12,829 nt of DNA from an archaeon (GTDB lineage: Archaea > Nanobdellota > Nanobdellia > SCGC-AAA011-G17 > GW2011-AR18). How positions within the stretch are numbered: the first letter of the stretch is position 1; each line of letters begins with the position of its first letter. This document shows, piece by piece, positions 5,711 to 12,511 of the stretch. The position numbers and the translations under genes are program-made. The stretch lies in assembly GCA_023245385.1 (NCBI GenBank), contig JAHFKM010000018.1, positions 1-12,829 of the forward strand. The letters run 5' to 3'. Under the pieces are notes generated by a model. The model was not told where the DNA came from and did no database searches. It saw nothing but the letters and a program-made list of their open reading frames with translations.

Positions 5711-6156
5711 TTTATTTCCTGCCTCATTTTCTTCTTCGACGTATCAAAGACAACAAATGTACTTACTCGAATTTTATAGAGCTCTCTCCTTGCATCTTTT
5801 CTTTCATGAAACTCAGTAATTCTCGGATGCTGCTTTCGGTAGAGCTCGTATGCTACGCCCGCTTCTTCAGCAGATACGAGCTTACACACTCCTTCAAACT
5901 GCAATCCAAGATGCACAGGCTCATACAATCCCTTCTTATGCTCCGAGGCAATAGCACCAGCAACAGCATCATTCCCCACAATCTCTTTCGAATGCCTTCT
6001 TTCAGCAGAAGAAAAGAAATACAAATTAAAATTCTCATCAAACGCAAAGATCACCGTTGCAGCCCAGGGTTTATTCTGCTTACACGTACACAATACCATC
6101 TGCTTTACGCTACTTAAAATATTTTTAATCTCTTTTCCAGCAGTTTTATTTTTCAT
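5698..6156 (-). CDS. FMN-binding split-barrel protein (pyridoxamine-phosphate-oxidase-like)
   Basis: A 152-residue protein of the pyridoxamine 5'-phosphate oxidase-like split-barrel family. It shows a W-A-A-T-V-I-F-A strand (31-38), an N-L-Y-F-F-S-S segment followed by E-R-R-H-S-K (FMN phosphate-binding region), and a G-L-Q-F-E-G-V-C strand, the usual order for these flavin-binding dimers. Members include flavoprotein oxidoreductases and many of unknown function, so true PdxH activity should not be assumed. Its position is the notable point: its start overlaps the end of E1 alpha by 11 nt and its end overlaps the start of E1 beta by 13 nt, so it is embedded in the E1 operon and probably made in similar amounts to the subunits. 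Confidence 0.85.
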   Translation of the reverse strand: MKNKTAGKEIKNILSSVKQMVLCTCKQNKPWAATVIFAFDENFNLYFFSSAERRHSKEIVGNDAVAGAIASEHKKGLYEPVHLGLQFEGVCKLVSAEEAGVAYELYRKQHPRITEFHERKDARRELYKIRVSTFVVFDTSKKKMRQEIKWRS

Positions 6157-7225
6157 CGTTCTTTACTTTTTTTAAATAATCTAACTCTTCTTTCAACTCC
6201 GCAGTCATCTCTTTGTAGGTATATCTGAACATATCTTCAAAGGAAGGAGCAGAAACATTTTCAGCTTTTTTCACTGCTGTATTCACTTTTTTCTGCACGT
6301 CTTGATAGAGTATTCCTTCTTTCTTTTTATTCCACAATTTCTTTTTTTCTAAATATTTTCTCAGTCTTAAGATCGGATCACGTGCTTCCCATATCTTCAC
6401 TTCTTTTATAGGTCTATATCTGGAAGCGTCATCGGATGTGGTGTGATCTGTTACTCTGTAGGTTAAGCATTCGAGAAAACTTGGACCTTTTCCTTTTCTT
6501 GCGAGTTCAACAGCTTCTTTTACTCCTTTGTAGACTGCAAAAATATCATTTCCGTCAATTTTCAGGGAAGACATTCCATAAGCGATCGCTTTTTGTGCTA
6601 GGGTTTCAGAAGCTGTTTGTTTTTTTAATGGGACTGAGATCGCGTACTGATTGTTCTGGCAGAGGAACACAACTGGTACTTTAAAGACAGAAGCGAAGTT
6701 TAAGGCTTCATGAAAATCTCCTTCTGATGTTGCGCCATCTCCACAAAACGCTAATACAACATTCTTTTTCTTTTTCAACTTAAATGCCCATGCCATGCCG
6801 ACAGCATGCAACAACTGTGTCGCGACAGGAATGCATACGGGCAAAACATTCCATCCTTTCTGGTACTGTTGTCCACGTTCATCTCCAGTGTAATACATCA
6901 AAATGTTCTCCATAGGGACATCGCGAATTAGAGTAATCAGCTGCTCACGAAAATAGGGAACTAACCAATCTTCTTTTTTTAAAGCGAATGCTGCGCCTAT
7001 TTGTACAGCTTCATGACCTTTTGTCTGCGCGAATGTTCCGAGCTTTCCTTGGCGTTGCAAACTAAACATTTTATTATCAAACACTCTTCCGAGAAACATC
7101 CATTTGTACATTTCAAGGAGAACCTTGGAAGAGATTTGTGGTTTTATGTTCTCATCACAGGTTCCATTTTCGCCTAAAATTTCTAAGAATTTTACTTCAA
7201 ATTTTTGAATCACTTTTTTAGGCAT
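6146..7225 (-). CDS. Pyruvate/2-oxoacid dehydrogenase E1 component, alpha subunit
   Basis: A 359-residue alpha subunit that decarboxylates a 2-oxoacid and passes the acyl group to lipoyl-E2. The thiamine-diphosphate motif runs from G162-D-G-A-T-S-E-G to Q190-N191-N192. G-H-E-A-V, P-Y-F-R-E-Q and the phosphorylation-loop-like H261-T-T-S-D-D are also present. The MPKK-xx-KFEVKFLEIL beginning matches archaeal/Gram-positive homologues. The frame also has ATGs at 7252 and 7246, but the TATA box at 7261-7270 would place transcription start near 7240, inside that extension; the ATG at 7225, behind a GAGAAGAG stretch, is the better start. It heads the operon alpha, split-barrel protein, beta, with overlapping genes throughout. 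Substrate (pyruvate or branched-chain) is not decidable here. Confidence 0.94.
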   Translation of the reverse strand: MPKKVIQKFEVKFLEILGENGTCDENIKPQISSKVLLEMYKWMFLGRVFDNKMFSLQRQGKLGTFAQTKGHEAVQIGAAFALKKEDWLVPYFREQLITLIRDVPMENILMYYTGDERGQQYQKGWNVLPVCIPVATQLLHAVGMAWAFKLKKKKNVVLAFCGDGATSEGDFHEALNFASVFKVPVVFLCQNNQYAISVPLKKQTASETLAQKAIAYGMSSLKIDGNDIFAVYKGVKEAVELARKGKGPSFLECLTYRVTDHTTSDDASRYRPIKEVKIWEARDPILRLRKYLEKKKLWNKKKEGILYQDVQKKVNTAVKKAENVSAPSFEDMFRYTYKEMTAELKEELDYLKKVKNDEK

Positions 7226-7260
7226 AGCATCACACTCTTCTCTCATTCTCAAAGATTATT

Positions 7261-7270
7261 CTATATAAGC
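7261..7270 (-). promoter_or_regulatory. TATA box for the E1 operon
   Basis: Minus-strand GCTTATATAG lies 36-45 nt upstream of the ATG at 7225, giving a leader of about 10-15 nt. This box is what decides against the longer reading frame starting at 7252. Confidence 0.5.
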
Positions 7271-7325
7271 TTTTACTTTCAAAATTAGAACTATTATAAT
7301 GAAACTTCTATAATTCAATGAGAGA

Positions 7326-7336
7326 ATATTTATAAT
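7326..7336 (+). promoter_or_regulatory. TATA box for the orphan gene at 7362
   Basis: ATATTTATAAT lies 26-36 nt before the ATG at 7362, in the divergent region shared with the E1 operon. The spacing suits a leaderless or near-leaderless transcript. Confidence 0.5.
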
Positions 7337-7361
7337 CTCCTTGATTTAAGGCAAGTCCGCA

Positions 7362-7982
7362 ATGAGCGCAGTAATTACAAATCCTCGACAAAAGCTTCTT
7401 GTGGAAGCGCTTACAACACTCCCTCTTTTTCCAAGATCATCTGAGTTGACTTTTCTCGCTTACGGAATTCAAAAACCAACAGAAGATGTTATAATCCAAA
7501 ACATGTATCTGCGTACATGCGAAGAACAAAGAGTTATTCCTTATTCCAATCTCACCTTTTTTTACAATCACAGAGAAGAAACCTTTGAACTCACTAGTTT
7601 TAAGATTCCAGAACAATCCCCATTTTCAAAATCAGTCTATCAACTTATTGCTAAAGGATTACTCAGTGGATACAAAGCTTATTCAGTTGATATTTTTTTT
7701 GAAAGAGAGGAGAATTCTCACAAAGAGCAACTCATTCCTGCTTTTCCTAATTTTATAAAAGAAATTTCAGAACTATTTTTTGCAAATAGTTATATTATCA
7801 ACAAAGGAAAACTGATCTTCGTAAATAATGCTCAAAGAAAGCTCTTCAGAAAAAAAGTTTCCTTAGAACATACTATCCTTACTCTTGAAGAAAAAGAATT
7901 AAGATTAACTCTGGGAAATAACACAACATCTGAAGAATCATTCACCTTAGGGACATGGTTCGAAAAGCTGACTGAAAAATAA
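7362..7982 (+). CDS. Hypothetical protein, 206 residues
   Basis: I do not recognise this protein. It is soluble, with no signal peptide, membrane segment, Cys/His metal motif or nucleotide-binding loop. The composition is balanced and slightly basic, with alternating hydrophobic strands (NLTFFYN, KAYSVDIFFE, GKLIFVN, LRLTLGN) and short helices, suggesting a mixed alpha/beta domain. The TATA box, the ATG, sustained frame and a normal stop support a real gene. It is monocistronic: divergent from the E1 operon on one side and ending 25 nt from the convergent CcdA-like gene on the other, so context gives no function. Confidence 0.7.
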   Translation: MSAVITNPRQKLLVEALTTLPLFPRSSELTFLAYGIQKPTEDVIIQNMYLRTCEEQRVIPYSNLTFFYNHREETFELTSFKIPEQSPFSKSVYQLIAKGLLSGYKAYSVDIFFEREENSHKEQLIPAFPNFIKEISELFFANSYIINKGKLIFVNNAQRKLFRKKVSLEHTILTLEEKELRLTLGNNTTSEESFTLGTWFEKLTEK

Positions 7983-8007
7983 AAAGTTAGAGGGGGAATA
8001 GAATAAT

Positions 8008-8718
8008 TCAAAGTTTAAACGCGGCAACAGAATATAACATCCAAACTCCCATTAAGATTAATAACACTCCGATCACAAGACGCATCAAGCCGCGATGTTC
8101 TTCTCTCCATGATTTAAATGAATTAAGGTCTGCACCATAAGCCACAGAAGCGAGAATCACGGCTAATGGTAAAATAAAAACGAGGTTGTAGAAGAGAAGA
8201 AACCAGACGTTTGAAATGTTAAATCCTGAGGAAGACATTAAGGCAAGAATCGCCAGGTAAACTGCGCCTGTACAGGGAAGCTCAACTAATGCAACAAAGC
8301 ATCCTAAAAGAAATGCTGTAATTTTTTTTGTACCGATCTTTTGGGTGTACATCTTAATTCTCTTCGCGTTATTCGGAGCAATGCTTAAAGAAAAGCCTTT
8401 TCCGTACCAAAAATAATCTTTTATTTCTAACAATCCGGAGATTATTACAATCGCGCCAATAATTCTATATGACCAAACAGAAAACTGACCGAGTTTCCTC
8501 ACAAGAGGTAACAAGACCAAACCAGCAACAAGATAGGTCACAAAGACGCCAAAAATGTAAATTACTCCGTTCAAAATCATGACAGACTTCTTTTTTACTG
8601 TTTTTAATAAAAAAGCAAGCAAAAAAATCAGCACCCCGAATGCGCACGGATTAATGCTATCAATCACTGCTGCGCCTATAACTACTGGAAGATTTACAGC
8701 AGAAAAATTAACAACCAT
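8008..8718 (-). CDS. CcdA/DsbD-like thiol-disulfide membrane transporter
   Basis: A 236-residue membrane protein with six main hydrophobic segments (about 10-38, 47-72, 84-97, 133-160, 168-195, 210-232). The paired reactive cysteines of the family are present: D20-S-I-N-P24-C25 in the first segment and E146-L-P148-C149-T-G-A-V-Y in the fourth. CcdA-type proteins carry reducing equivalents from cytoplasmic thioredoxin across the membrane to an outward-facing thiol acceptor, serving cytochrome c maturation or disulfide isomerisation. No cytochrome c or thioredoxin gene is nearby. Its ATG directly follows the TAG of a 52-residue Cys-rich protein, so the two are almost certainly co-translated. 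It ends in TGA. Confidence 0.88.
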   Translation of the reverse strand: MVVNFSAVNLPVVIGAAVIDSINPCAFGVLIFLLAFLLKTVKKKSVMILNGVIYIFGVFVTYLVAGLVLLPLVRKLGQFSVWSYRIIGAIVIISGLLEIKDYFWYGKGFSLSIAPNNAKRIKMYTQKIGTKKITAFLLGCFVALVELPCTGAVYLAILALMSSSGFNISNVWFLLFYNLVFILPLAVILASVAYGADLNSFKSWREEHRGLMRLVIGVLLILMGVWMLYSVAAFKL

Positions 8719-8877
8719 CTAACAAAACTCACACACCTTTTCTTTCTTCTTATCACCGTAAGAACTCTTGCATGTATCACAACAAAATAATTTTCCTTTG
8801 TGGAGAACAAACTTTTCGCATTTATTTGTTCCACAATTTACACATAATAATTTTTTAGAAGATTTCTTTTTCACCAC
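8719..8877 (-). CDS. Small cysteine-rich zinc-ribbon/TRASH-like protein, GTG start
   Basis: A 52-residue protein not found by ATG-based searching. Two successive GTG codons (8877 and 8874) are possible starts; an in-frame TGA lies just upstream. After a basic N-terminus (VVKKKSSKK) come eight cysteines: C12-x2-C15, C20, C32-C33-x2-C36 and C49-x2-C52. The K-L-F-C-C-D-T-C-K-S-S-Y segment resembles the second half of TRASH-type metal-binding domains (F-C-x2-C-K-x2-F/Y), so two metal sites or one site plus a redox pair are likely. The TAG is immediately followed by the ATG of the CcdA-like gene. A TATA-like box 31-39 nt upstream supports expression. Metal sensing, metal delivery or acting as thiol partner of CcdA are all possible. 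Confidence 0.72.
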   Translation of the reverse strand: MVKKKSSKKLLCVNCGTNKCEKFVLHKGKLFCCDTCKSSYGDKKKEKVCEFC

Positions 8878-8904
8878 TTTTACTCAGGAATTTTGTGAGG
8901 GAAC

Positions 8905-8931
8905 TTTCTTAAATATCTTCCTCTTAAGAAA
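8905..8931. repeat. Inverted repeat over the Cys-rich/CcdA promoter
   Basis: TTTCTTAA at 8905-8912 is the exact reverse complement of TTAAGAAA at 8924-8931, separated by 11 nt (half-site centres 19 nt apart). The left arm overlaps the minus-strand TATA-like box. Such a dyad over a TATA box is the typical layout of an archaeal repressor operator, but A/T-rich sequence makes chance repeats more likely. Confidence 0.4.
8908..8916 (-). promoter_or_regulatory. TATA-like box for the Cys-rich/CcdA operon
   Basis: Minus-strand ATATTTAAG lies 31-39 nt upstream of the first GTG of the Cys-rich gene (8877), with no Shine-Dalgarno sequence before that start. Confidence 0.45.
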
Positions 8932-9068
8932 AATCGTAATTCTCTTATGGATTTTTGTTGCTATTCCAAATGGGGGAGTATTTTCGGGAACAGAATAAAT
9001 AGGTTTTATCTCTTATTTATATTTAACTTAGAAGTTATGCCTCATTTGATTAGAAGGGAAAAAGAAAA

Positions 9069-9077
9069 TTATATAAG
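9069..9077 (+). promoter_or_regulatory. TATA box for the helical-repeat membrane protein
   Basis: TTATATAAG lies 31-39 nt upstream of the ATG at 9108, a close match to the archaeal TATA consensus, with an expected leader of about 10 nt. Confidence 0.5.
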
Positions 9078-9107
9078 CAAGCTTCCATATGAAACATTTG
9101 AAAAAAG

Positions 9108-10322
9108 ATGGATTTAGCTATTCTACGAAATCTTCTCTGGGGTACGCGCAAGAGAAAGATTAGTAGTATTCTCGCAGGAGTCCTCGCAGGCACGATTGTT
9201 GCAGGAACAGCATTCTCAGCTTATTTAAAAAAAGAAAGGATAGAAGATGTTCCAAGACCTCAACAGGCGATAGTTCGACAAGTGATTGAAGTACCTGCGC
9301 CTCCAAAAGAGATTGAAGATAAAGTAGGAGAGATTATTTTTTCAGCGGAAAAAGTTCAAGAGGCACTCACAGTGGTTCAACAAGCGCTCTCTCAAAAAGA
9401 TCCTGATTTTCCAACAGCGTTCATAAACTTAGAAAAAGCAAAAATAGGTCTCGCGGCACTCAAAAATATACATCCGGATCATGTAAAGTTCCAACTCTAT
9501 GAACATCAAATCAATGAAGCGAAAATTCTTATTTTTTCAGGTCTTGAAAAGGAAATCGGTGGTCAACAAAAAGCCTTTGAACAATACTTGGAGGACGAAC
9601 AATTTTCAGAAGCATATGAAACACTCACTATTCTCAGGAATATCCTTGATACTCTTAGAAAAATACCTGGGTTCAGTACAACCGCAAGCTATCTTGGCTG
9701 GATGCATGAATTAACAGTTCAAGAACAGGTGTGGAGTGAGTCTGCTAAGAAACGCATTGAAAAAGGGACAGAAGGGTTTAATAAAAATTTGGGGAGAAAA
9801 AAGTTTGAAGATGCGAAAGAAGATCTCACGGAAGTAGCAAGACTCATTGTTGGTCTACAAGATATTCCTGGACTAAAAGATAAAGTTTGGCTTAAAGCAG
9901 CTTCTCGTGATTTAAAAGAGATGAATCAGACACTTAGTGTTCTTGCTCGTACAGAAAAAACCTTATTAAAGAGCGAAGAAGCGATCAAGGATGGACTCAT
10001 TGCAACTTCTATTGACCTCCTTGAAAGAGCGACAAAGGATCTTGAAAGCGCAGATCAAAAAAGAGTATATGAAGAAGTGATTCGGGAGCAACTTATTCTT
10101 CTCAGAGTAAGAGTTCAGGGACTCTTCGTGCTCTCTCAAAAAGTTATTAAGGGAGCTAACAAAAAACAGCTTTCAGATCTCATTCTTCAATGCAAGGATA
10201 TTGGAGCAGAATATTCGGTACTTCTCGTTTTATGTGATAAATACAGGGTAAGTTCACTTCCTTCTGTGGATTTTTTTAGAAAAATGGTTAATGACCTTCA
10301 ACAAAGAAAGGAAAATCTCTAA
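9108..10322 (+). CDS. Membrane-anchored protein with four helical-hairpin repeats
   Basis: A 404-residue protein of unknown function. Residues 1-17 are short and basic (R-K-R-K before the membrane), 18-40 form one transmembrane segment, and 41-66 are a Pro-rich linker; the rest is strongly helical and charged, presumably outside the cell or on the inner face depending on topology. I see four related units of about 65 residues, roughly 80-140, 145-205, 213-272 and 278-332. The second and third are clearest: F-x-x-x-L ahead of Q/K-F-x-E/D-A, then L, then I-P-G (185-188 and 252-255). N-I-H-P at 120-123 marks the first and E-S-A-D at 313-316 the fourth. The pattern recalls TPR-like hairpins but is not canonical TPR. 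It has its own TATA box and precedes the DHH gene by 36 nt. Confidence 0.7.
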   Translation: MDLAILRNLLWGTRKRKISSILAGVLAGTIVAGTAFSAYLKKERIEDVPRPQQAIVRQVIEVPAPPKEIEDKVGEIIFSAEKVQEALTVVQQALSQKDPDFPTAFINLEKAKIGLAALKNIHPDHVKFQLYEHQINEAKILIFSGLEKEIGGQQKAFEQYLEDEQFSEAYETLTILRNILDTLRKIPGFSTTASYLGWMHELTVQEQVWSESAKKRIEKGTEGFNKNLGRKKFEDAKEDLTEVARLIVGLQDIPGLKDKVWLKAASRDLKEMNQTLSVLARTEKTLLKSEEAIKDGLIATSIDLLERATKDLESADQKRVYEEVIREQLILLRVRVQGLFVLSQKVIKGANKKQLSDLILQCKDIGAEYSVLLVLCDKYRVSSLPSVDFFRKMVNDLQQRKENL

Positions 10323-10328
10323 CACAAA

Positions 10329-10337
10329 CTATAAAAA
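10329..10337 (+). promoter_or_regulatory. TATA box for the DHH phosphoesterase gene
   Basis: CTATAAAAA lies 22-30 nt upstream of the ATG at 10359, with no Shine-Dalgarno sequence. This supports a leaderless message that begins at or next to that ATG. Confidence 0.5.
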
Positions 10338-10358
10338 AACTTATTATTTCCTTCTTTG

Positions 10359-11495
10359 ATGGGAATATATTTAGTTGTTATTGACCATCATCAAAACGAA
10401 ACAGTGTTCCTAAAAAATTTTACAAATATCGAGCTTATCAGGGGGACAACTGTAAAAGAGTTCTATAAGGAAGCGAGAAAACATGTAAACAAAAATTTTG
10501 ATTTAGTAATTTCAGACGCAGACCCTGATGGTGCGACATCGACGATTATTTATTATTTGAATAAAAGAATATCACCCCGTTTCAAGTGTATGCGAAACCC
10601 ACTTACTAAAGATTGGGTACAAAGAAAAGAACAGGAAGGTGTTAAAAGTGTTTTAACTGTAGATTATTTTCTTTGGAAACAATCCGATTTAGAAGCTTTC
10701 GAAAAAGTCATTATTATCAATCCTGTTATGATTGGATTTCCAAATAGCAACACTTCTGAGCTTATTTATCAGATTCTTCCCTCTAAAAAACCATTCGTAA
10801 GAGACATCAGCACTTTAGGAACAATCTGTGATTATAGAATAGAAACTGCTTTCCCTAAAATAAAAAAAACAATTTTCGCGTACAAAGAGTTGTTTCAGGA
10901 ACTGCTTCCTCTGCTCAAGACAAAAAAGTTAACAAAATATAATATTTTTCAATCATCGTTTCAGGAACTCACGGATATGTTTTGGGCACCATACGTCTTA
11001 AAGGGAGAAAAGGGTACGCAAGAACTTGTTTACAAAATTCTTCAAAATCCTCAATTTACTCTTAAAGAATTGCTCACTTTCTCAGAAAATAAATCAGTTC
11101 TTTATCTTCAAAAACATCTCAAATTGTACCAGAAAATTCTTAGTAGGGAATTAGAAAAATTTGAAAAGAGAAAAATTATGAGAGAGGTATTTATACTCTA
11201 CGAGATTCAAACACCTGAGCTTAGATTCACTTCTAAACTTTCAAGCTTAATCTGTGATAAAAATCCAGACAAGGTTATTATTCTCAAGAGTAAAAGTAAA
11301 GATGGAACCTACAAATATTCTTTAAGAAGAAGGGATCTGAACGTTAACCTAGGATTAATTACTAAAATTACGGTAGAAGCATTGGGGTATCCTCAGGGAG
11401 GAGGGCATCCGGAAGCAGCGGGGGCGGCGCATGTTCAAGATTCTTCGCTTTTTGAAGAATATTTCATGAGAGAAGTTAAAAAACATCTTATTTAA
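10359..11495 (+). CDS. DHH/DHHA1-family phosphoesterase with atypical motif order
   Basis: A 378-residue protein of the DHH superfamily (RecJ, GAN, oligoribonuclease and Cdc45 relatives), which cleave phosphodiester bonds with Mn/Mg. Motif I is S52-D53-A-D55-P-D57-G-A-T-S, motif II V-D102-Y, motif IV L-G-T-I-C-D158, and the C-terminal DHHA1 domain ends in G347-G-G-H350-P-E-A-A-G. The eponymous DHH normally follows motif II by about 20 residues, but here the strand continues straight into I-I-N121-P-V-M-I-G, the segment that usually lies after DHH. A D9-H10-H11-Q triplet instead occurs in a V-V-I-D-H-H strand at the very N-terminus. The ATG at 10359 is preferred over the TTG just before it. 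The last 8 nt overlap the convergent Ogg2 gene. Confidence 0.87.
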   Translation: MGIYLVVIDHHQNETVFLKNFTNIELIRGTTVKEFYKEARKHVNKNFDLVISDADPDGATSTIIYYLNKRISPRFKCMRNPLTKDWVQRKEQEGVKSVLTVDYFLWKQSDLEAFEKVIIINPVMIGFPNSNTSELIYQILPSKKPFVRDISTLGTICDYRIETAFPKIKKTIFAYKELFQELLPLLKTKKLTKYNIFQSSFQELTDMFWAPYVLKGEKGTQELVYKILQNPQFTLKELLTFSENKSVLYLQKHLKLYQKILSRELEKFEKRKIMREVFILYEIQTPELRFTSKLSSLICDKNPDKVIILKSKSKDGTYKYSLRRRDLNVNLGLITKITVEALGYPQGGGHPEAAGAAHVQDSSLFEEYFMREVKKHLI

Positions 11496-12129
11496 ACACT
11501 TCACCTGTTTCTTCAGACCAGAATAATAGGTCTAGTTCCTCAGAGGGAATTTTTATTTTTTCTGCAAATTTATTTAGTTTTTTTTCAAGATGTAAATATT
11601 TTTTCTTTGTTAAACTTTTTGGGATATTTCTTATTATTTTATATTTTACCATGTTTTTTAAAATATGTCTGTCTAAGATTGCGAGATTTCCATAGATTCC
11701 TATATTTCTCAAAAAATGGGAAGACTCTTTCATTCCAAGTCCTTTCACATTCTTGACCAGCCATTCACGAAGATCTGAGAGCTTTGTTTCTGAAAGGATC
11801 TTACTTTTCAAACTTTGTTCTGTAAAAAATATTCTCGCGTTCACAATATAGCGTGATTTGTTGTGATGGAAACGCACGCCAGCTTTTAACAAATGTTTTT
11901 TTATTTGTTCTTCAGAACCATTCAGTAAATCTCCTGATTTTGTTAAACTCTTAACTGCTGTATCGCATGCTTTTGCTTTTGATTGGGGTGTGCACAAACA
12001 GAAACATAATTCTGCGAATAAACTACTCTCATTGCCTTCTCCGGTTTTTTTAAAATAATTTAAACGCTGCTTGAGAACAGATTTCATTAATTCATGGCGG
12101 ACTAAAAGTGCAGTCAACTTATCATCCAT
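11488..12129 (-). CDS. 8-oxoguanine DNA glycosylase/AP lyase, Ogg2 type
   Basis: A 213-residue HhH-GPD glycosylase that excises 8-oxoguanine and nicks the abasic site. It fits the Ogg2 family found mainly in archaea: about 200-215 residues, no FeS cluster, and the characteristic C-L-C-T-P-Q-S-K-A segment (44-52). The helix-hairpin-helix is K129-G-L-G-M-K134-E-S-S-H-F-L-R-N, with K134 as the Schiff-base lysine, followed by A-I-L-D153-R-H, the catalytic aspartate. The C-terminal helix ends in the L-F-W-S-E-E-T-G-x-V-F-K tail typical of Ogg2. It is the last of three minus-strand genes after an RNase H-like exonuclease and a hypothetical protein; a T-rich TTTAATC stretch 30 nt upstream might also allow separate transcription. 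The 3' end overlaps the DHH gene by 8 nt. Confidence 0.9.
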   Translation of the reverse strand: MDDKLTALLVRHELMKSVLKQRLNYFKKTGEGNESSLFAELCFCLCTPQSKAKACDTAVKSLTKSGDLLNGSEEQIKKHLLKAGVRFHHNKSRYIVNARIFFTEQSLKSKILSETKLSDLREWLVKNVKGLGMKESSHFLRNIGIYGNLAILDRHILKNMVKYKIIRNIPKSLTKKKYLHLEKKLNKFAEKIKIPSEELDLLFWSEETGEVFK

Positions 12130-12160
12130 CTTATTGCTGGGAAAAAAAGATTAAAGAAGC

Positions 12161-12496
12161 TTACTCTTTTCTCTGACAGATCAAATTTATCTTTTTTATC
12201 AGTTCTTCTATCTTTACATAATCTTGCGGCTTAAATTCTTTGTCAAAAATCCTTAACTCTTGCACATGATCAGGAAAAACTTTTGCTATTGCTTTCTGCT
12301 TGTAGGTGACGATCATATACACGGGAAGACCTTTTATTTTATCTCTTCCAGGGAGAATTTCAAGAAGTTTTTGGTCTTTTTTATTAAAAATTATCTCTAG
12401 CTTTCCCAGCTCAGTCAATTGACTTAAAGACAAAGGATTTTCCTTTTCAACACCTACAAAGTGGAGAAGAGGTGAAACGAACTCTTTCAAACCCAT
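12161..12496 (-). CDS. Hypothetical protein, 111 residues
   Basis: I do not recognise this protein. It is a small soluble lysine-rich protein with no signal peptide, membrane segment or Cys/His cluster. A V-Y-M-I-V-T-Y-K-Q-K-A-I-A-K-V-F stretch (about 59-74) looks like a beta hairpin, and the C-terminus is a charged helix (VKIEELIKKINLI). It begins 15 nt after the stop of the RNase H-like gene and ends 31 nt before the Ogg2 start, all in one direction, so an operon with these two is likely. That suggests, but does not show, a role in DNA or RNA maintenance. Confidence 0.6.
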   Translation of the reverse strand: MGLKEFVSPLLHFVGVEKENPLSLSQLTELGKLEIIFNKKDQKLLEILPGRDKIKGLPVYMIVTYKQKAIAKVFPDHVQELRIFDKEFKPQDYVKIEELIKKINLICQRKE

Positions 12497-12511
12497 TTAT
12501 GAATCATACTA

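Noticed and set aside
5683..6117. Plus-strand 144-codon ORF
   Set aside because: It lies opposite the split-barrel gene, which has recognisable motifs and operon overlaps on both sides.
8768..8998. Plus-strand 76-codon ORF
   Set aside because: It is largely the antisense of the Cys-rich GTG-start gene and has a low-complexity Phe/Thr composition.
8947..9117. Plus-strand 56-codon ORF with an upstream TTAAAT sequence, overlapping the start of the membrane-repeat gene by 10 nt
   Set aside because: Its composition in the first half is not convincing, it would overlap the 9108 start out of frame, and the TATA box at 9069-9077 lies inside it. It could be a leader ORF, but nothing supports it beyond being open.
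10356..10358. TTG as the start of the DHH gene
   Set aside because: An ATG follows directly and the TATA spacing suits it equally well or better.
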